Shown here: positions 1-7,989 of the stretch, in pieces
Layout of the letters: every line of letters starts with the position of its first letter
Position numbering within the stretch: the stretch's first letter is position 1
Assembly: GCA_019359695.1 (NCBI GenBank)
Contig: JAHHGV010000005.1
Coordinates: forward strand, 124,001 to 188,000
Direction of reading: 5' to 3'
DNA from: Brasilonema angustatum HA4187-MV1
Lineage (GTDB): Bacteria; Cyanobacteriota; Cyanobacteriia; Cyanobacteriales; Nostocaceae
Length of the DNA stretch: 64,000 nucleotides
Made by a program: the position numbers and the translations under genes
Notes under the pieces: model-generated
What the model was told of the DNA's origin: nothing
The model's input: only the letters and a program-made list of their open reading frames with translations
Database searches by the model: none

Positions 1-317
1 TTGAAAAACCTCAACAGCAGTTTCTTGAAGGATACGGTAACCCGCGTCGTTCAATTAGTCCGGAAGTGGCAAGAGAAATTGACCGCGAGGTGAAGCAAAT
101 AGTGGATAATGCTCACCACATTGCTTTGAGTATTTTGCAAGAAAACCGCGACTTACTGGAGGAGACTGCACAGGATTTGTTGCAGAAGGAAATTCTCGAA
201 GGTCCAAAACTGCGGGAACGCCTCAAGCAAGCCAAAGCACCCGCTGAACTAGCTGAATGGTTGCGGACGGGTAAGATATCGGAAGATAGGCCCTTAATGC
301 AAAGTTTATTGGTTTAG
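1..317 (+). CDS. ftsH: ATP-dependent zinc metalloprotease FtsH, C-terminal end (partial)
   Basis: The gene is cut by the window start; the reading frame is open from base 3 and ends at the TAG at 315-317. The visible 104 residues contain QQFLEGYGNPRRSISPEVA followed by a helical tail with REIDREVKQIVDNAH and ending in LMQSLLV. This is the C-terminal helical part of the M41 protease domain of cyanobacterial FtsH, the membrane hexamer that degrades damaged photosystem II D1 and other membrane proteins. The AAA domain and the HExxH zinc site lie upstream of the window. The internal GTG at 66 is not a real start because the homology runs through it. An intrinsic terminator follows at 350-387. The family is clear; which FtsH paralogue this is cannot be told. 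Confidence 0.9.
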   Translation, partial: EKPQQQFLEGYGNPRRSISPEVAREIDREVKQIVDNAHHIALSILQENRDLLEETAQDLLQKEILEGPKLRERLKQAKAPAELAEWLRTGKISEDRPLMQSLLV

Positions 318-349
318 GGATTTTGGATTGAATCTATATTGATGATTGG

Positions 350-387
350 AAAGCGATCGCTCAAAAGGAAGTGCGATCGCTTTTTTT
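350..387 (+). terminator. Intrinsic terminator of ftsH built from two HIP1 octamers
   Basis: Arms AAAGCGATCGC (350-360) and GCGATCGCTTT (373-383) are perfect inverted repeats with a 12-nt loop, and a run of seven T starts at 381. It lies 33 bp after the ftsH stop. Both arms contain the cyanobacterial HIP1 octamer. Confidence 0.8.
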
Positions 388-534
388 ATCCTAAATTTTT
401 TTACCTGCAACTTACCTCAAATCACAGTTAAGTAACTACAAATGTCTTCAACTGGTTGATTTATATAAAGTTAGTAATAGTTGATTGCCCAATAGCCCGT
501 TAGGGCATTGTGCTTCGTTGCAGTCGCAATATGC

Positions 535-759
535 TTAAACTTTTGTTTGTTTGACTTCTTCCTGTTCTACTTGTTGAGTAGTTGGTTCTGCATCGGTCGG
601 TCTTTGGACAACAACCCCTAGCAAAACAGTAGCAATACCACCAACGCTACCGCCAACTTTCTGATCAATGACTCCTTGGGTAGAGAGAACAGTGGAAACA
701 CCTGCAACAACACCCAGGAAAGTACCAAGTACATCAAGTTGATTTTTGTTGAGTTTCAT
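535..759 (-). CDS. Small membrane protein of unknown function
   Basis: A 74-residue protein with a short polar start (MKLNKNQLDVL) and two hydrophobic stretches, roughly residues 10-27 and 35-52, joined by a turn with GVIDQKVGG. A charged tail rich in Q, E and K follows. The shape is that of a two-helix inner-membrane hairpin, reminiscent of small holin-like proteins, but no specific family motif is visible. The start is an ATG; no strong ribosome-binding site is obvious. It stands alone, converging on ftsH. I do not recognise a function. The ordered hydrophobic pattern makes a real gene more likely than a chance frame. Confidence 0.6.
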   Translation of the reverse strand: MKLNKNQLDVLGTFLGVVAGVSTVLSTQGVIDQKVGGSVGGIATVLLGVVVQRPTDAEPTTQQVEQEEVKQTKV

Positions 760-943
760 AGTGGATAATCAAAGTTAATGAGAGTTTACTGATAAAAAGA
801 GATATCAAGTTAATAGCTGAGATAACACCCATCTATTAAGTTGAGCCAAAGGTTTAGCTTGTTTGCGTTCCTTCTGATTGTTAATAGTGGAGAGTGAAAC
901 TAACTTATGCACAAAAGAGATAGAAACGGGTCGGATAGTGCCA

Positions 944-1090
944 CTAAGTAGGTCGGCGTAAATAATTATTGTTGGAATAAGGCAGGGAGCAGGGAGCAGG
1001 GAGCAGGGAGCAGGGAGCAGGGAGAGAAAGAGTTTGAGCCTTATTTACTTTTCTTTACACAGTTTGGTTTTATTGCACCGACTTACTTAG
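944..1090. mobile_element. MITE-like element with near-perfect terminal inverted repeats and a heptamer tandem-repeat core
   Basis: The left end CTAAGTAGGTCGGCG (944-958) and the right end CACCGACTTACTTAG (1076-1090) are inverted repeats with two mismatches, and the pairing continues into AATAA/TTATT. The core holds about five copies of the heptamer GGGAGCA (about 983-1023). There is no coding capacity. This looks like a non-autonomous transposable element between the small membrane protein and the WD40 gene. The remaining intergenic DNA on both sides (760-943 and 1091-1231) shows nothing else. Confidence 0.6.
983..1023. repeat. Short tandem repeat, unit GGGAGCA, about five copies
   Basis: Seven-base units repeat head to tail without interruption. 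Such heptameric short tandem repeats are typical of Nostocales genomes. Confidence 0.9.
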
Positions 1091-1231
1091 AAGTCATATT
1101 TCATCTTTTGAAAGAACGAAGACCATACCTTTTAGAGTTCCCAACAGACAAGAAAAAATGTGAAAAATCCCGCAAAGACACAAAGGCACAAAGAGTTTTT
1201 TGGTGTCCTTTGCGTCTTTATGGTTATTTTC

Positions 1232-2992
1232 CTAACTTTTCTGCCAAATTTTAATCGTCTTATCCAAACTCCCACTTACCAAAAGTTCCCCTGAAGCAGT
1301 AAAAGCCAATGCTGTTACCGTGTGTGTATGACCTGTAAATGTACCCAGCAGTTCTCCTGTTTCTACATGCCACAATTTAATCGTTTTATCTGCACTGCCA
1401 CTGGCAATAATTTGTCCATCAGGACTCAACGCAATCGCATACACTCCGTCCCTGTGTCCGTTGAGGGTGTGAAGTAATTCCCCATTTTCTAACTGCCAAA
1501 TTTTAATCGTTTTATCTCGACTACCACTGACTAAAATTTTGCCATCCGTAGTGACAGCCAAGGAACGAATAATATGGGAATGACCTGTAAACGAGTGCAA
1601 TAACTCGGGAACCAAAGGTATCTGAGTTTCCTGTTGGCAGATACGCCAGACTTTAATTTTGCGGTAACTCCCTGTGATCAGAGTTTGTCCATCAGGACTC
1701 AACGCTAGTGAATGGGCTGCTGTATCTTCTAGAGATAAGGCAGTAGCAACCTGGCGCTGCATCAAGTCCCAAAACATAATTGTTCTATCATCGCCCCCAG
1801 TTGCTAACATTCGTCCATCTGGGGTAAAGGCAACACACCGCACCATCCCATTATGCTTGTGCAAAATATCAATCAAGTCTTGTGCCCCTACGTGCCAAAG
1901 TTTAATTGTGGAGTCTGCACCAGCACTAACTAATGTCTGCCCATCTGGACTGAAAGCCAGGGAATTCACTTCATCAACTAACCCAGAAAAAATCCAAGGA
2001 TGTTCTGATAATGTCCCTACTAACTCACCTTTGGTCAAATCCCATAGCTTTGTCTCCCCACGACTACCACTTGCTACAAGAGGATATGTGTTGCCGTTGT
2101 TACCCCTCTGACTGAAGGCTAGGCAATTAATTCCCCTGGTATGTCCTTTTAAGGTTTGCCAGCATTCCCACTCACCTACTATTGTCTTGAGTGGATGGTC
2201 TGATGGTAAAGTCTGAATTGTTTCTGTGATTACAATTTCATTCAAGACTCGTAGCTTATCCTTTTGAGTACCCAGTGATCCTAAATACCAACTCAGTCCT
2301 CCCGCGTATAACAACTGACTTGGGGTAATGTATAGTTTTGGCTCACTAAATTCAATTTGATTTGTGGGTAAAAAACCTGCTATTATTGCTTGCTTCTCAT
2401 AACCTCTTTGACCAGTAAATGGGTAAAACAAACATAGAAAAATTAAGACTTGATGATTTTTTAAATCTTCTTGTGTGACAGACCATCTAACTTTGTCTTT
2501 CTTGATACTGTTAAAACTTTCTCCATCAGCAACATAAACTTGAAGACTGACTTTGGGATTACTAGCAAGCACGTAGGAAAATTTGCTTTCACCACGTAAA
2601 TTTCCCTCATCATCTAGAGCTATATTGTTCAAGCTATCTTGTGCCACTTTTTTCACCTGCTTGCCTAGGCGATCGCTCATGACTCGGTCAATAATTTGCT
2701 CTCGCAAGAGATAATCTTCCGCTTGGTGCTGGAAGTATATTGGAAAGGGAATTGCCCAGTCAGGAGGATCAGGATATTCCGGCGGTGTCGGAGGGGGATT
2801 TTTGGCAATAATTTCTGCTTGTTTGCAAGCAATCTCCAGCAGTTTTGCCAATGATTCGCCCCAAAATGCCATAATTTCGCTATGACAACCTTTGACTTGA
2901 CTTTCCAGCAAAAAGAGATCGTAAGTCTTAGGTTTTTTGATTCGTTGAAGGAAATCAGCTTGTTGAGCCTTTAGTAAGCTAATCCAATCCAT
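1232..2992 (-). CDS. WD40-repeat beta-propeller protein
   Basis: The protein has about 586 residues. The first 270 are a non-repeat region with a short proline-rich stretch (NPPPTPPEYPDPPDW) and no family I recognise. The rest is seven WD40 repeats, each with an SPDG-like turn and an IKLW/IKIW ending (for example GQTLVSAGADSTIKLWHV), so a single seven-bladed propeller. Such proteins are scaffolds for protein-protein contacts in signalling. An in-frame ATG also lies two codons upstream at 2998. I prefer 2992 because AGGA sits six bases before it, whereas AGGA abuts the first ATG. The gene is monocistronic, with a 1-kb gap upstream. The partner is unknown; the N-terminal region may be an effector or sensor domain. 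Confidence 0.85.
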   Translation of the reverse strand: MDWISLLKAQQADFLQRIKKPKTYDLFLLESQVKGCHSEIMAFWGESLAKLLEIACKQAEIIAKNPPPTPPEYPDPPDWAIPFPIYFQHQAEDYLLREQIIDRVMSDRLGKQVKKVAQDSLNNIALDDEGNLRGESKFSYVLASNPKVSLQVYVADGESFNSIKKDKVRWSVTQEDLKNHQVLIFLCLFYPFTGQRGYEKQAIIAGFLPTNQIEFSEPKLYITPSQLLYAGGLSWYLGSLGTQKDKLRVLNEIVITETIQTLPSDHPLKTIVGEWECWQTLKGHTRGINCLAFSQRGNNGNTYPLVASGSRGETKLWDLTKGELVGTLSEHPWIFSGLVDEVNSLAFSPDGQTLVSAGADSTIKLWHVGAQDLIDILHKHNGMVRCVAFTPDGRMLATGGDDRTIMFWDLMQRQVATALSLEDTAAHSLALSPDGQTLITGSYRKIKVWRICQQETQIPLVPELLHSFTGHSHIIRSLAVTTDGKILVSGSRDKTIKIWQLENGELLHTLNGHRDGVYAIALSPDGQIIASGSADKTIKLWHVETGELLGTFTGHTHTVTALAFTASGELLVSGSLDKTIKIWQKS

Positions 2993-3087
2993 TTGCATTC
3001 CTGCGGCGCAGTATTTGCATACCTACGTTAAGTTAAGTCAAGGCAATTGCTCAAGTTAGTGTATCAACTTCAGTTATTTAAGAAGTC

Positions 3088-3145
3088 GGTCATTTCAGTA
3101 GTTAATGTAACACAACCTTTTGGTGTTGATAGACACCAAATGACC
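3088..3145. repeat. Nested hairpins upstream of the WD40 gene
   Basis: TTTGGTGT (3119-3126) pairs with ACACCAAA (3133-3140), and GGTCATTT (3088-3095) pairs with AAATGACC (3138-3145), giving two alternative stems. The location, about 100-150 bp upstream of the WD40 start, would allow a 5'-leader role, but no riboswitch class is recognised. Confidence 0.35.
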
Positions 3146-3473
3146 ATGGTCAAGTGATGACGTAGCCAGTTTGCCTTGGAAAAATTGAGATGATAGATGA
3201 TTCTACCTAACCAAAAGCATGAAATACTGTTTCACCGGACGCAGTTTTAGACAAAACTGTGCTCAAATTTGAACAAATCTGAGGACTCGTTGAAAAAAAG
3301 CTCTATCCTAGCTTTTTAAACAAAGACACTTACAGCAATTTTTAGCTATATAGACTAACTTTGAGACAGGGAGTAACCATATATGAAACTGTCTTTAAAA
3401 ACTGTAGCTTAAAATACTTTTGACAGAAAAATCTGAGTTACACAAGTCTATAAAATTATACAAAGGAGGCACA

Positions 3474-3500
3474 ATGGCTAATTCATTTTCCCTAACATAG
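3474..3500 (+). other. Eight-codon ORF behind a perfect Shine-Dalgarno sequence
   Basis: AAAGGAGG (3462-3469) lies four bases before ATG at 3474. The ORF encodes MANSFSLT and stops at 3500. It may be a leader peptide, the stub of a lost gene, or chance. The following 100 bp are AT-rich and non-coding. Confidence 0.25.
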
Positions 3501-3607
3501 TTATTGTTTAATTCTCCATTCTGTTTTCTGTATTCTTTTCATATTTTCTAATGTTTCAACACTAACATAAGGCCACAGTTTTTGTACTTACTTAATTGGG
3601 GTGCAGC

Positions 3608-3919
3608 ATGCAAAAAATCAAAAATGTCAATTTAGAAACATGGGAATAAAAAGTACTTAGAAATTATCTTGATGGTACACGCCTGATAAAGATTCCTGCT
3701 TCCCGCAAAAAACGCTTTGTCATACTCAGGTGGTTAGTCAGAAAATTTGAGCAAGAAGTGACTTACAAAGGAACGTCAAGTGAATGAAATTATTGGGCGT
3801 CATCACGACGGGAACTTATCGGTTATCACCTTATGGAACGGGAAAATAGTTTTTACTGGCGATCCCCAGCATCTGTTTGGAAGTCGGAAGCTGAAATTAT
3901 CAGGCAGATGTCATTATAG
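3608..3919 (+). pseudogene. Decayed DUF2087-family gene
   Basis: No single frame is open, but joining three frames gives one coherent protein. ATG at 3608 is followed by an in-frame TAA after 13 codons. Next comes LRNYLDGTRLIKIPASRKKR and a stretch ending FEQEVTYK. A shift near 3768 leads to ERQVNEIIGRHHDG, and another shift near 3810 leads to ELIGYHLMERENSFYWRSP and the stop at 3917-3919. The order (LxxYLDG, IPAxRKKR, Y-x-E-x-x-VNEI, L-R/Y-HLME) matches the DUF2087 domain, a small domain often fused to or found beside transcription regulators. At least one stop and two frameshifts make it non-functional. The rest of the 2993-4042 interval shows only hairpins and an eight-codon ORF at 3474. 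Confidence 0.7.
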
Positions 3920-4042
3920 ACAACAAGATTTTTTATGTTAAACTAAATACAATGCACACTGAAGCAGTTGCGAAAAGTATCCCTACTGTGACTCGGTAAA
4001 ACTCCTCAGTTTTAGATTGTTGTAATGTATTGGAACGAGCAC

Positions 4043-4363
4043 ATGGCTTGGATCTATCTTTTTATTGCTGGTTTATTTGAGGTAGGGTGGGCAATTAGTT
4101 TAAAGTATGCACAAGGGTTTACTAAGTTTGGTTCCAGTGTCGCTACTGTTACCCTTATGATACTGAGTTTCACCTTTTTGTCTAAAGCCTTGCGTACACT
4201 TCCAGTTGGAACTGCTTACACTATCTGGACAGGTATAGGAGCCGTTGGTACGGTTTTGTTGAGTATAGTTTTATTTCAAGAACCTCTTGAAGCGCGCCGC
4301 CTTAGTTGTATTGGCTTAATTCTCATTGGTGTGATAGGACTGAGGCTAGTTTCTCCACACTAG
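4043..4363 (+). CDS. SMR-family small exporter, SugE/Gdx-like
   Basis: A 106-residue protein with four hydrophobic helices filling almost its whole length. It begins MAWIYLFIAGLFEVGWAISL; the conserved membrane Glu of helix 1 (FEVGW, residue 13) is the coupling residue of small multidrug resistance proteins. The WAISLKYAQGF pattern and YTIWTGIGAVGT in helix 3 favour the SugE/Gdx (guanidinium exporter) branch over EmrE. The ATG at 4025 would add six polar residues before MAWIY; 4043 fits the family start. The protein acts in the inner membrane as an antiparallel dimer driven by proton exchange. I see no guanidine riboswitch upstream. Substrate specificity is inferred from motif similarity only. 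Confidence 0.88.
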   Translation: MAWIYLFIAGLFEVGWAISLKYAQGFTKFGSSVATVTLMILSFTFLSKALRTLPVGTAYTIWTGIGAVGTVLLSIVLFQEPLEARRLSCIGLILIGVIGLRLVSPH

Positions 4364-4533
4364 CCTTGAGCCAACAGTATATTTTAGGTGAGGCACACCA
4401 CGGGAAGATCAGGGAGTACAGAAGTAGGCAAATAAGTCAGTCTTGTGAAGAATCGTTAAATTTTCTACCACAAGTGTGAGTCGTAAGAGCCAGAGATCTG
4501 CAACTATTGCTGTGGAGAAATAGAGAATCATTT

Positions 4534-5997
4534 ATGGATATTCAAACACCAGACTGGGTTAAACACGCTGTTTTTTACCAAATCTTTCCAGATCGGTTTG
4601 CTAAAAGCAAACAATCCCGGAAACGGCTTTTACGAAATGCAGCTTGGGAAGACTGGGAAGCTATGCCTACACTCCAAGGTTATAAGGGAGGAGATTTGTG
4701 GGGGATTCTAGAGCAGTTAGATTATATACAAGACTTGGGAATTAATGCCATTTATTTCACACCAATCTTTCAGTCGGCTTGTAATCACCGCTATCACACA
4801 CACGACTATTATCAGGTTGATCCAATGCTGGGGGGTAACGCGGCTTTTAGGGAATTGCTAGACGCTGCTCACGCGCGGAATATTAAAGTTGTTCTGGATG
4901 GGGTATTTAACCATTCTAGTCGTGGATTTTTCTTTTTTCACGATGTTTTGGAAAATGGTCCTCATTCACCTTGGGTAGATTGGTTCAAAATAGAAAACTG
5001 GCCCGTTTCTGCTTACAACGGTGAGTTTCCTGCTAATTATGTGGGTTGGAATGACAATCGAGCGCTGCCAGCGTTTAATCATGATAACCCGGAAGTGCGA
5101 GAATATATCATGGAAATTGCCGAATATTGGATTAAATTCGGCATTGATGGCTGGCGGTTGGATGTGCCTTTTGAGATTAAAACTCCTGGTTTTTGGCAAG
5201 AGTTCCGTCAGCGAGTCAAAGCTATTAATCCCGAAGCTTATATTGTCGGCGAAGTTTGGGGAGACTCCCGTGAATGGTTGGATGGAACTCAATTTGATGG
5301 GGTGATGAATTATTTGTTTGCAGGACCGACTATTGGTTTCACTGCAGGCGATCGCGTTGTTCTCGAACAAGTACAAAGCCGCGACTACAAGCCCTACCCA
5401 CCGTTGTTCGCGCCTGAGTATGCTGAGAAAATTGAACGACTCTTGAAACTTTACCCTTGGGAGATTCAACTGACTCAACTAAATCTACTTGCGAGTCACG
5501 ATACAGCACGGTTGGTGACTATTGCTGGTGGTGATAAAGCAAGTTCAGAATTAGCAACTTTACTGCTTCTTACCTTTCCTGGTGCTTCCAGTATCTATTA
5601 TGGTGATGAAGTTGGTTTACCTGGAGCGATAGATCCAGACTCTCGTCGTGGTTTTCCACTAGAAGCTAATTGGGATAGGGAAATTCTCAAGACTCATCGC
5701 GAATTAATTGCCATCAGACATGCTTACCCATGTTTGCGTACAGGCGATTACAAAGTCCTATATGCTCAAGGAGAACTCTATATCTTTGCGCGAATTTTGG
5801 CAACAGAAGAATTAATTGTTGCGGTTAATGTTGGTACTGCTGAAGCAAAAGGGAATGTTGAGATTACAAATTTGAACACTCAACCTAATAAGGTTTTATA
5901 TGGCGCTGCAGAGGTGAAGTGGAGTGTTGAGGGAGAATCTAGGAATCTGACTTTAAGTCTTGCTCCACGCTCAGGCTCCATTATAGGTGTAGGGTAA
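4534..5997 (+). CDS. GH13 glycosidase (cyclomaltodextrinase/neopullulanase type)
   Basis: An alpha-amylase superfamily protein of 487 residues starting MDIQTPDWVKHAVFYQIFPD. All four GH13 regions are present: DGVFNHSS (region I), GWRLDVPFE (region II, nucleophile Asp210), GEVWGD (region III, acid/base Glu240) and ASHDTAR (region IV, Asp323). The protein begins almost directly with the catalytic barrel (HAVFYQIFPDRF), so it lacks the long N-terminal module of many neopullulanases. There is no signal peptide, so it should act in the cytoplasm on maltodextrins or cyclodextrins from glycogen turnover. An upstream in-frame ATG at 4507 would add nine residues (MLWRNRESF); 4534 fits the family start better. 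The exact substrate cannot be read from the sequence. Confidence 0.9.
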   Translation: MDIQTPDWVKHAVFYQIFPDRFAKSKQSRKRLLRNAAWEDWEAMPTLQGYKGGDLWGILEQLDYIQDLGINAIYFTPIFQSACNHRYHTHDYYQVDPMLGGNAAFRELLDAAHARNIKVVLDGVFNHSSRGFFFFHDVLENGPHSPWVDWFKIENWPVSAYNGEFPANYVGWNDNRALPAFNHDNPEVREYIMEIAEYWIKFGIDGWRLDVPFEIKTPGFWQEFRQRVKAINPEAYIVGEVWGDSREWLDGTQFDGVMNYLFAGPTIGFTAGDRVVLEQVQSRDYKPYPPLFAPEYAEKIERLLKLYPWEIQLTQLNLLASHDTARLVTIAGGDKASSELATLLLLTFPGASSIYYGDEVGLPGAIDPDSRRGFPLEANWDREILKTHRELIAIRHAYPCLRTGDYKVLYAQGELYIFARILATEELIVAVNVGTAEAKGNVEITNLNTQPNKVLYGAAEVKWSVEGESRNLTLSLAPRSGSIIGVG

Positions 5998-6002
5998 ATG
6001 AA

Positions 6003-6192
6003 AGGGGTATAGGGGTGTAAGGGTGTAGGGGAAAAACGCCCGGATCTTCTTTAGTTGTACACCCCTACCCCGAAGCTATTTCGGTTCAAGACCACCAAAT
6101 TGTAAATTTGGTGGTCTTGAATTAGTAGTGGGTTCTGTGCCCCTACTAATTATTTCCCCTACACCCCTATACCCTTACCCCCTTACACCCCT
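6003..6192. repeat. Dispersed palindromic repeat with a 16-bp perfect inner hairpin
   Basis: Outer arms rich in GGGGTGTA (about 6003-6032) pair with the CCCCTACACCCC-type tract at about 6147-6192. Inside, 6085-6100 and 6106-6121 are a perfect 16-bp inverted repeat with a 5-nt loop (TGTAA). It lies between the convergent glycosidase and fasciclin genes and could terminate both, although no T-run follows the stem. GGGTGTA-type tracts recur at 26758-26890, 29905-29935, 47860-47885 and 48500. Confidence 0.6.
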
Positions 6193-6239
6193 AGTTATTG
6201 ACTTCTCCTACCCTTGCAGGGGTGCAGTAGATTGCACCC

Positions 6240-6659
6240 CTATTTTCCTGCAATGATTGCAGGCATCAACACTGCATCTATAACATGGATGACGCCATTG
6301 TCGGTAATAATGTCAGTTTTTACGACATTGGCGTCATTCACTTTCACTTTACCATCAGCAGAATCAATTGCCACAATTGACCCCTCTAGTGTTTCAGCAT
6401 GGTCAATTTCAATTAAATCTTCATACATAGCATCGCCGTAGGCTACATGATACATGAGAATATTTTTTAATTTGTGGATGTCTTGGAGCAATGAATCTAA
6501 AGTTCCAGGTGGTAGCTTATTAAATGCCTCATCCGTGGGTGCAAAAACTGTATACGGACCGGGACTTTTGAATATGTCTACGAGTTCTGCGGCAACAACC
6601 GCCTTTACCAGCGTGTTGAAATTTCCGGCGTTGATAGCAGTGTCAACAAGGTCAGGCAT
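6240..6659 (-). CDS. Fasciclin-domain protein
   Basis: A 139-residue single FAS1 domain: MPDLVDTAINAGNFNTLVKA, then GPYTVFAPTDEAFNKLPPGT (the H1 box), the YHVAYG segment, and NGVIHVIDAVLMP (the H2 box) near the end. FAS1 domains mediate adhesion or polysaccharide contacts. Here there is no signal peptide, so the protein is either cytoplasmic or exported by an unconventional route; this short form is common in cyanobacteria. The ATG at 6659 starts directly before the domain. The gene converges on the GH13 gene and diverges from rpoZ. The family is clear; the role is unknown. Confidence 0.9.
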   Translation of the reverse strand: MPDLVDTAINAGNFNTLVKAVVAAELVDIFKSPGPYTVFAPTDEAFNKLPPGTLDSLLQDIHKLKNILMYHVAYGDAMYEDLIEIDHAETLEGSIVAIDSADGKVKVNDANVVKTDIITDNGVIHVIDAVLMPAIIAGK

Positions 6660-6809
6660 GAGATAATGTTATGAGATTACAAAATACTTATAAAGTGATA
6701 AAAAAGTATCAACCTCTATCAACAGAAAGGTTGCTTGTAACTTAACACAAGGCAGTAACCATGTTGGTGCTGCTAAACTGAAGAGAATGACTTCACTGAA
6801 CCAGTAATT

Positions 6810-7046
6810 ATGCTAAAGCGTTCTAAGTTCGAGACGACTCAATCGCAAGTTATGCACCGTGCTGAGGATCTCATTGGTGCAGCCTCAAATCGCTACCGCA
6901 TTACAGTTCAAGTGGCAAATCGTGCAAAGCGTCGGCGTTATGAAGACTTTGATAATGCTGATGATGTAATGATGAAACCAGTACTGAGGGCAATTATCGA
7001 AATGTCTGATGAACTGACTCAACCAGAAATTATTGGTGAAGTCTAG
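6810..7046 (+). CDS. rpoZ: RNA polymerase omega subunit
   Basis: A 78-residue protein beginning [20 protein letters not shown] and containing [20 protein letters not shown], followed by the [18 protein letters not shown] tail. Length and motifs match cyanobacterial RpoZ, which binds the beta' C-terminus and in cyanobacteria helps recruit the primary sigma factor. It has its own upstream gap and diverges from the fasciclin gene. The secreted-protein gene downstream may share its transcript, separated by repeat DNA. Confidence 0.93.
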   Translation: MLKRSKFETTQSQVMHRAEDLIGAASNRYRITVQVANRAKRRRYEDFDNADDVMMKPVLRAIIEMSDELTQPEIIGEV

Positions 7047-7065
7047 AGTGATGTCTACCGCAAAG

Positions 7066-7200
7066 AAGCAGGAGACAAGGAAGCAGGGGAAGCAGGGGAA
7101 GCAGGGGAACAAAATACTCCCTCATCTCCCTTACTCCCGCTTTCCCAGCCTACGGCGACCTACGGTCCACTTCGTTAACGCTGCGCTAACACTCTTCCTA
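7066..7200. repeat. Tandem and palindromic repeat DNA between rpoZ and the next gene
   Basis: Units of GCAGGGGAA repeat from about 7084. GC-rich inverted-repeat sequence follows around 7140-7190 (CCTACGGCGACCTACGGTCC and GTTAACGCTGCGCTAAC). An open frame runs through this from 7033, but its translation is low-complexity repeat, so the downstream gene should not be started there. Confidence 0.6.
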
Positions 7201-7224
7201 TCTCCCCATCTCCCCTTCCAGCAC

Positions 7225-7740
7225 ATGATTAGGGGAGTTGGGATAATACTGATGAGTCTACTTCTTTTGAGTTCTTCCCAACCGGCTGACGCTCAAAGAG
7301 TTACTCCTGGTGATGCTTGGCAAGCAGTTTATCAACAATTACCCGACTTAGCGCGAGAAAATCAGTACGTTAGCAAAGAAACGGGCAAAGTTTCAGAAAA
7401 TAACACCTTGGTCAGTCGTATGATACGGTATCACTCCTATTTGAAGGGACGTCCACCAAACTATCGACTGGATTGGAAGTTGACTTTGGCTGATTACCTG
7501 GGTGCTAATGAAGTGATGTATGAAACGACTTATCCTGGGAATGATACTCTGAAAAAAAATCCTTTTGATGGCGATCGCGCTGCAATTGCACGGCTAAACC
7601 GTCGCCAGCGGGATGCGTTGGTGCAAGCTTTAGTAAATGTTTTTAATCCTAATTCTCAAAGTACACCACCTTCTACCCCCACTCCTTCCTCATCAGCGCC
7701 AGAGAAAACTACCCCAACTCCCAGACGAGTACCAAAATAA
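7225..7740 (+). CDS. Secreted protein of unknown function
   Basis: Taking the ATG at 7225, the product has 171 residues and begins MIRGVGIILMSLLLLSSSQ followed by PADAQR, a clear Sec signal peptide with an ADA-type cleavage site. The mature part is a small mixed domain with SRMIRYHSYLKGRPPNYRLD and LTLADYLGANEVMYETTYPG. It ends in a Pro/Ser/Thr-rich tail (about residues 145-171). I recognise it only as a type of conserved cyanobacterial exported protein. The longer open frame from 7033 is repeat sequence. It lies 178 bp behind rpoZ. Confidence 0.7.
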   Translation: MIRGVGIILMSLLLLSSSQPADAQRVTPGDAWQAVYQQLPDLARENQYVSKETGKVSENNTLVSRMIRYHSYLKGRPPNYRLDWKLTLADYLGANEVMYETTYPGNDTLKKNPFDGDRAAIARLNRRQRDALVQALVNVFNPNSQSTPPSTPTPSSSAPEKTTPTPRRVPK

Positions 7741-7820
7741 GGCGGTGCGCAGTTACTTAAGTGATTGTGGCGATTTTCAGCTAAATAAATTACACTTCAC
7801 CCTTATCATTAAAAATTAGA

Positions 7821-7849
7821 AACCCGGTTTTTGCAAGAAACCGGGTTTG
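7821..7849. terminator. Hairpin AAACCCGGTTT / AAACCGGGTTT
   Basis: Perfect 11-bp arms (7821-7831 and 7839-7849) with a 7-nt loop, 80 bp after the secreted-protein stop. No T-run follows, so it may be a dispersed palindrome of the AAACCCGGTTT type rather than a classical terminator. Confidence 0.5.
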
Positions 7850-7989
7850 GTGGACTCCAGCAATTTATGCGCTAAGCGCAGGCACTTTCACACAAATCAA
7901 ATAGGATTGCTATAAGTCCTGATCAAATCAGGAAAATCACTCACGAAAACTAAATATTTTAGTATAATTTCATAGGGATTGAAATAACT

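Noticed and set aside
3920-4042. Possible guanidine riboswitch before the SugE-like gene
   Set aside because: I could not find the paired ACGR loops or the conserved ykkC core.
7033-7224. N-terminal extension of the secreted protein
   Set aside because: Encoded by tandem and palindromic repeats; the signal peptide begins at 7225.
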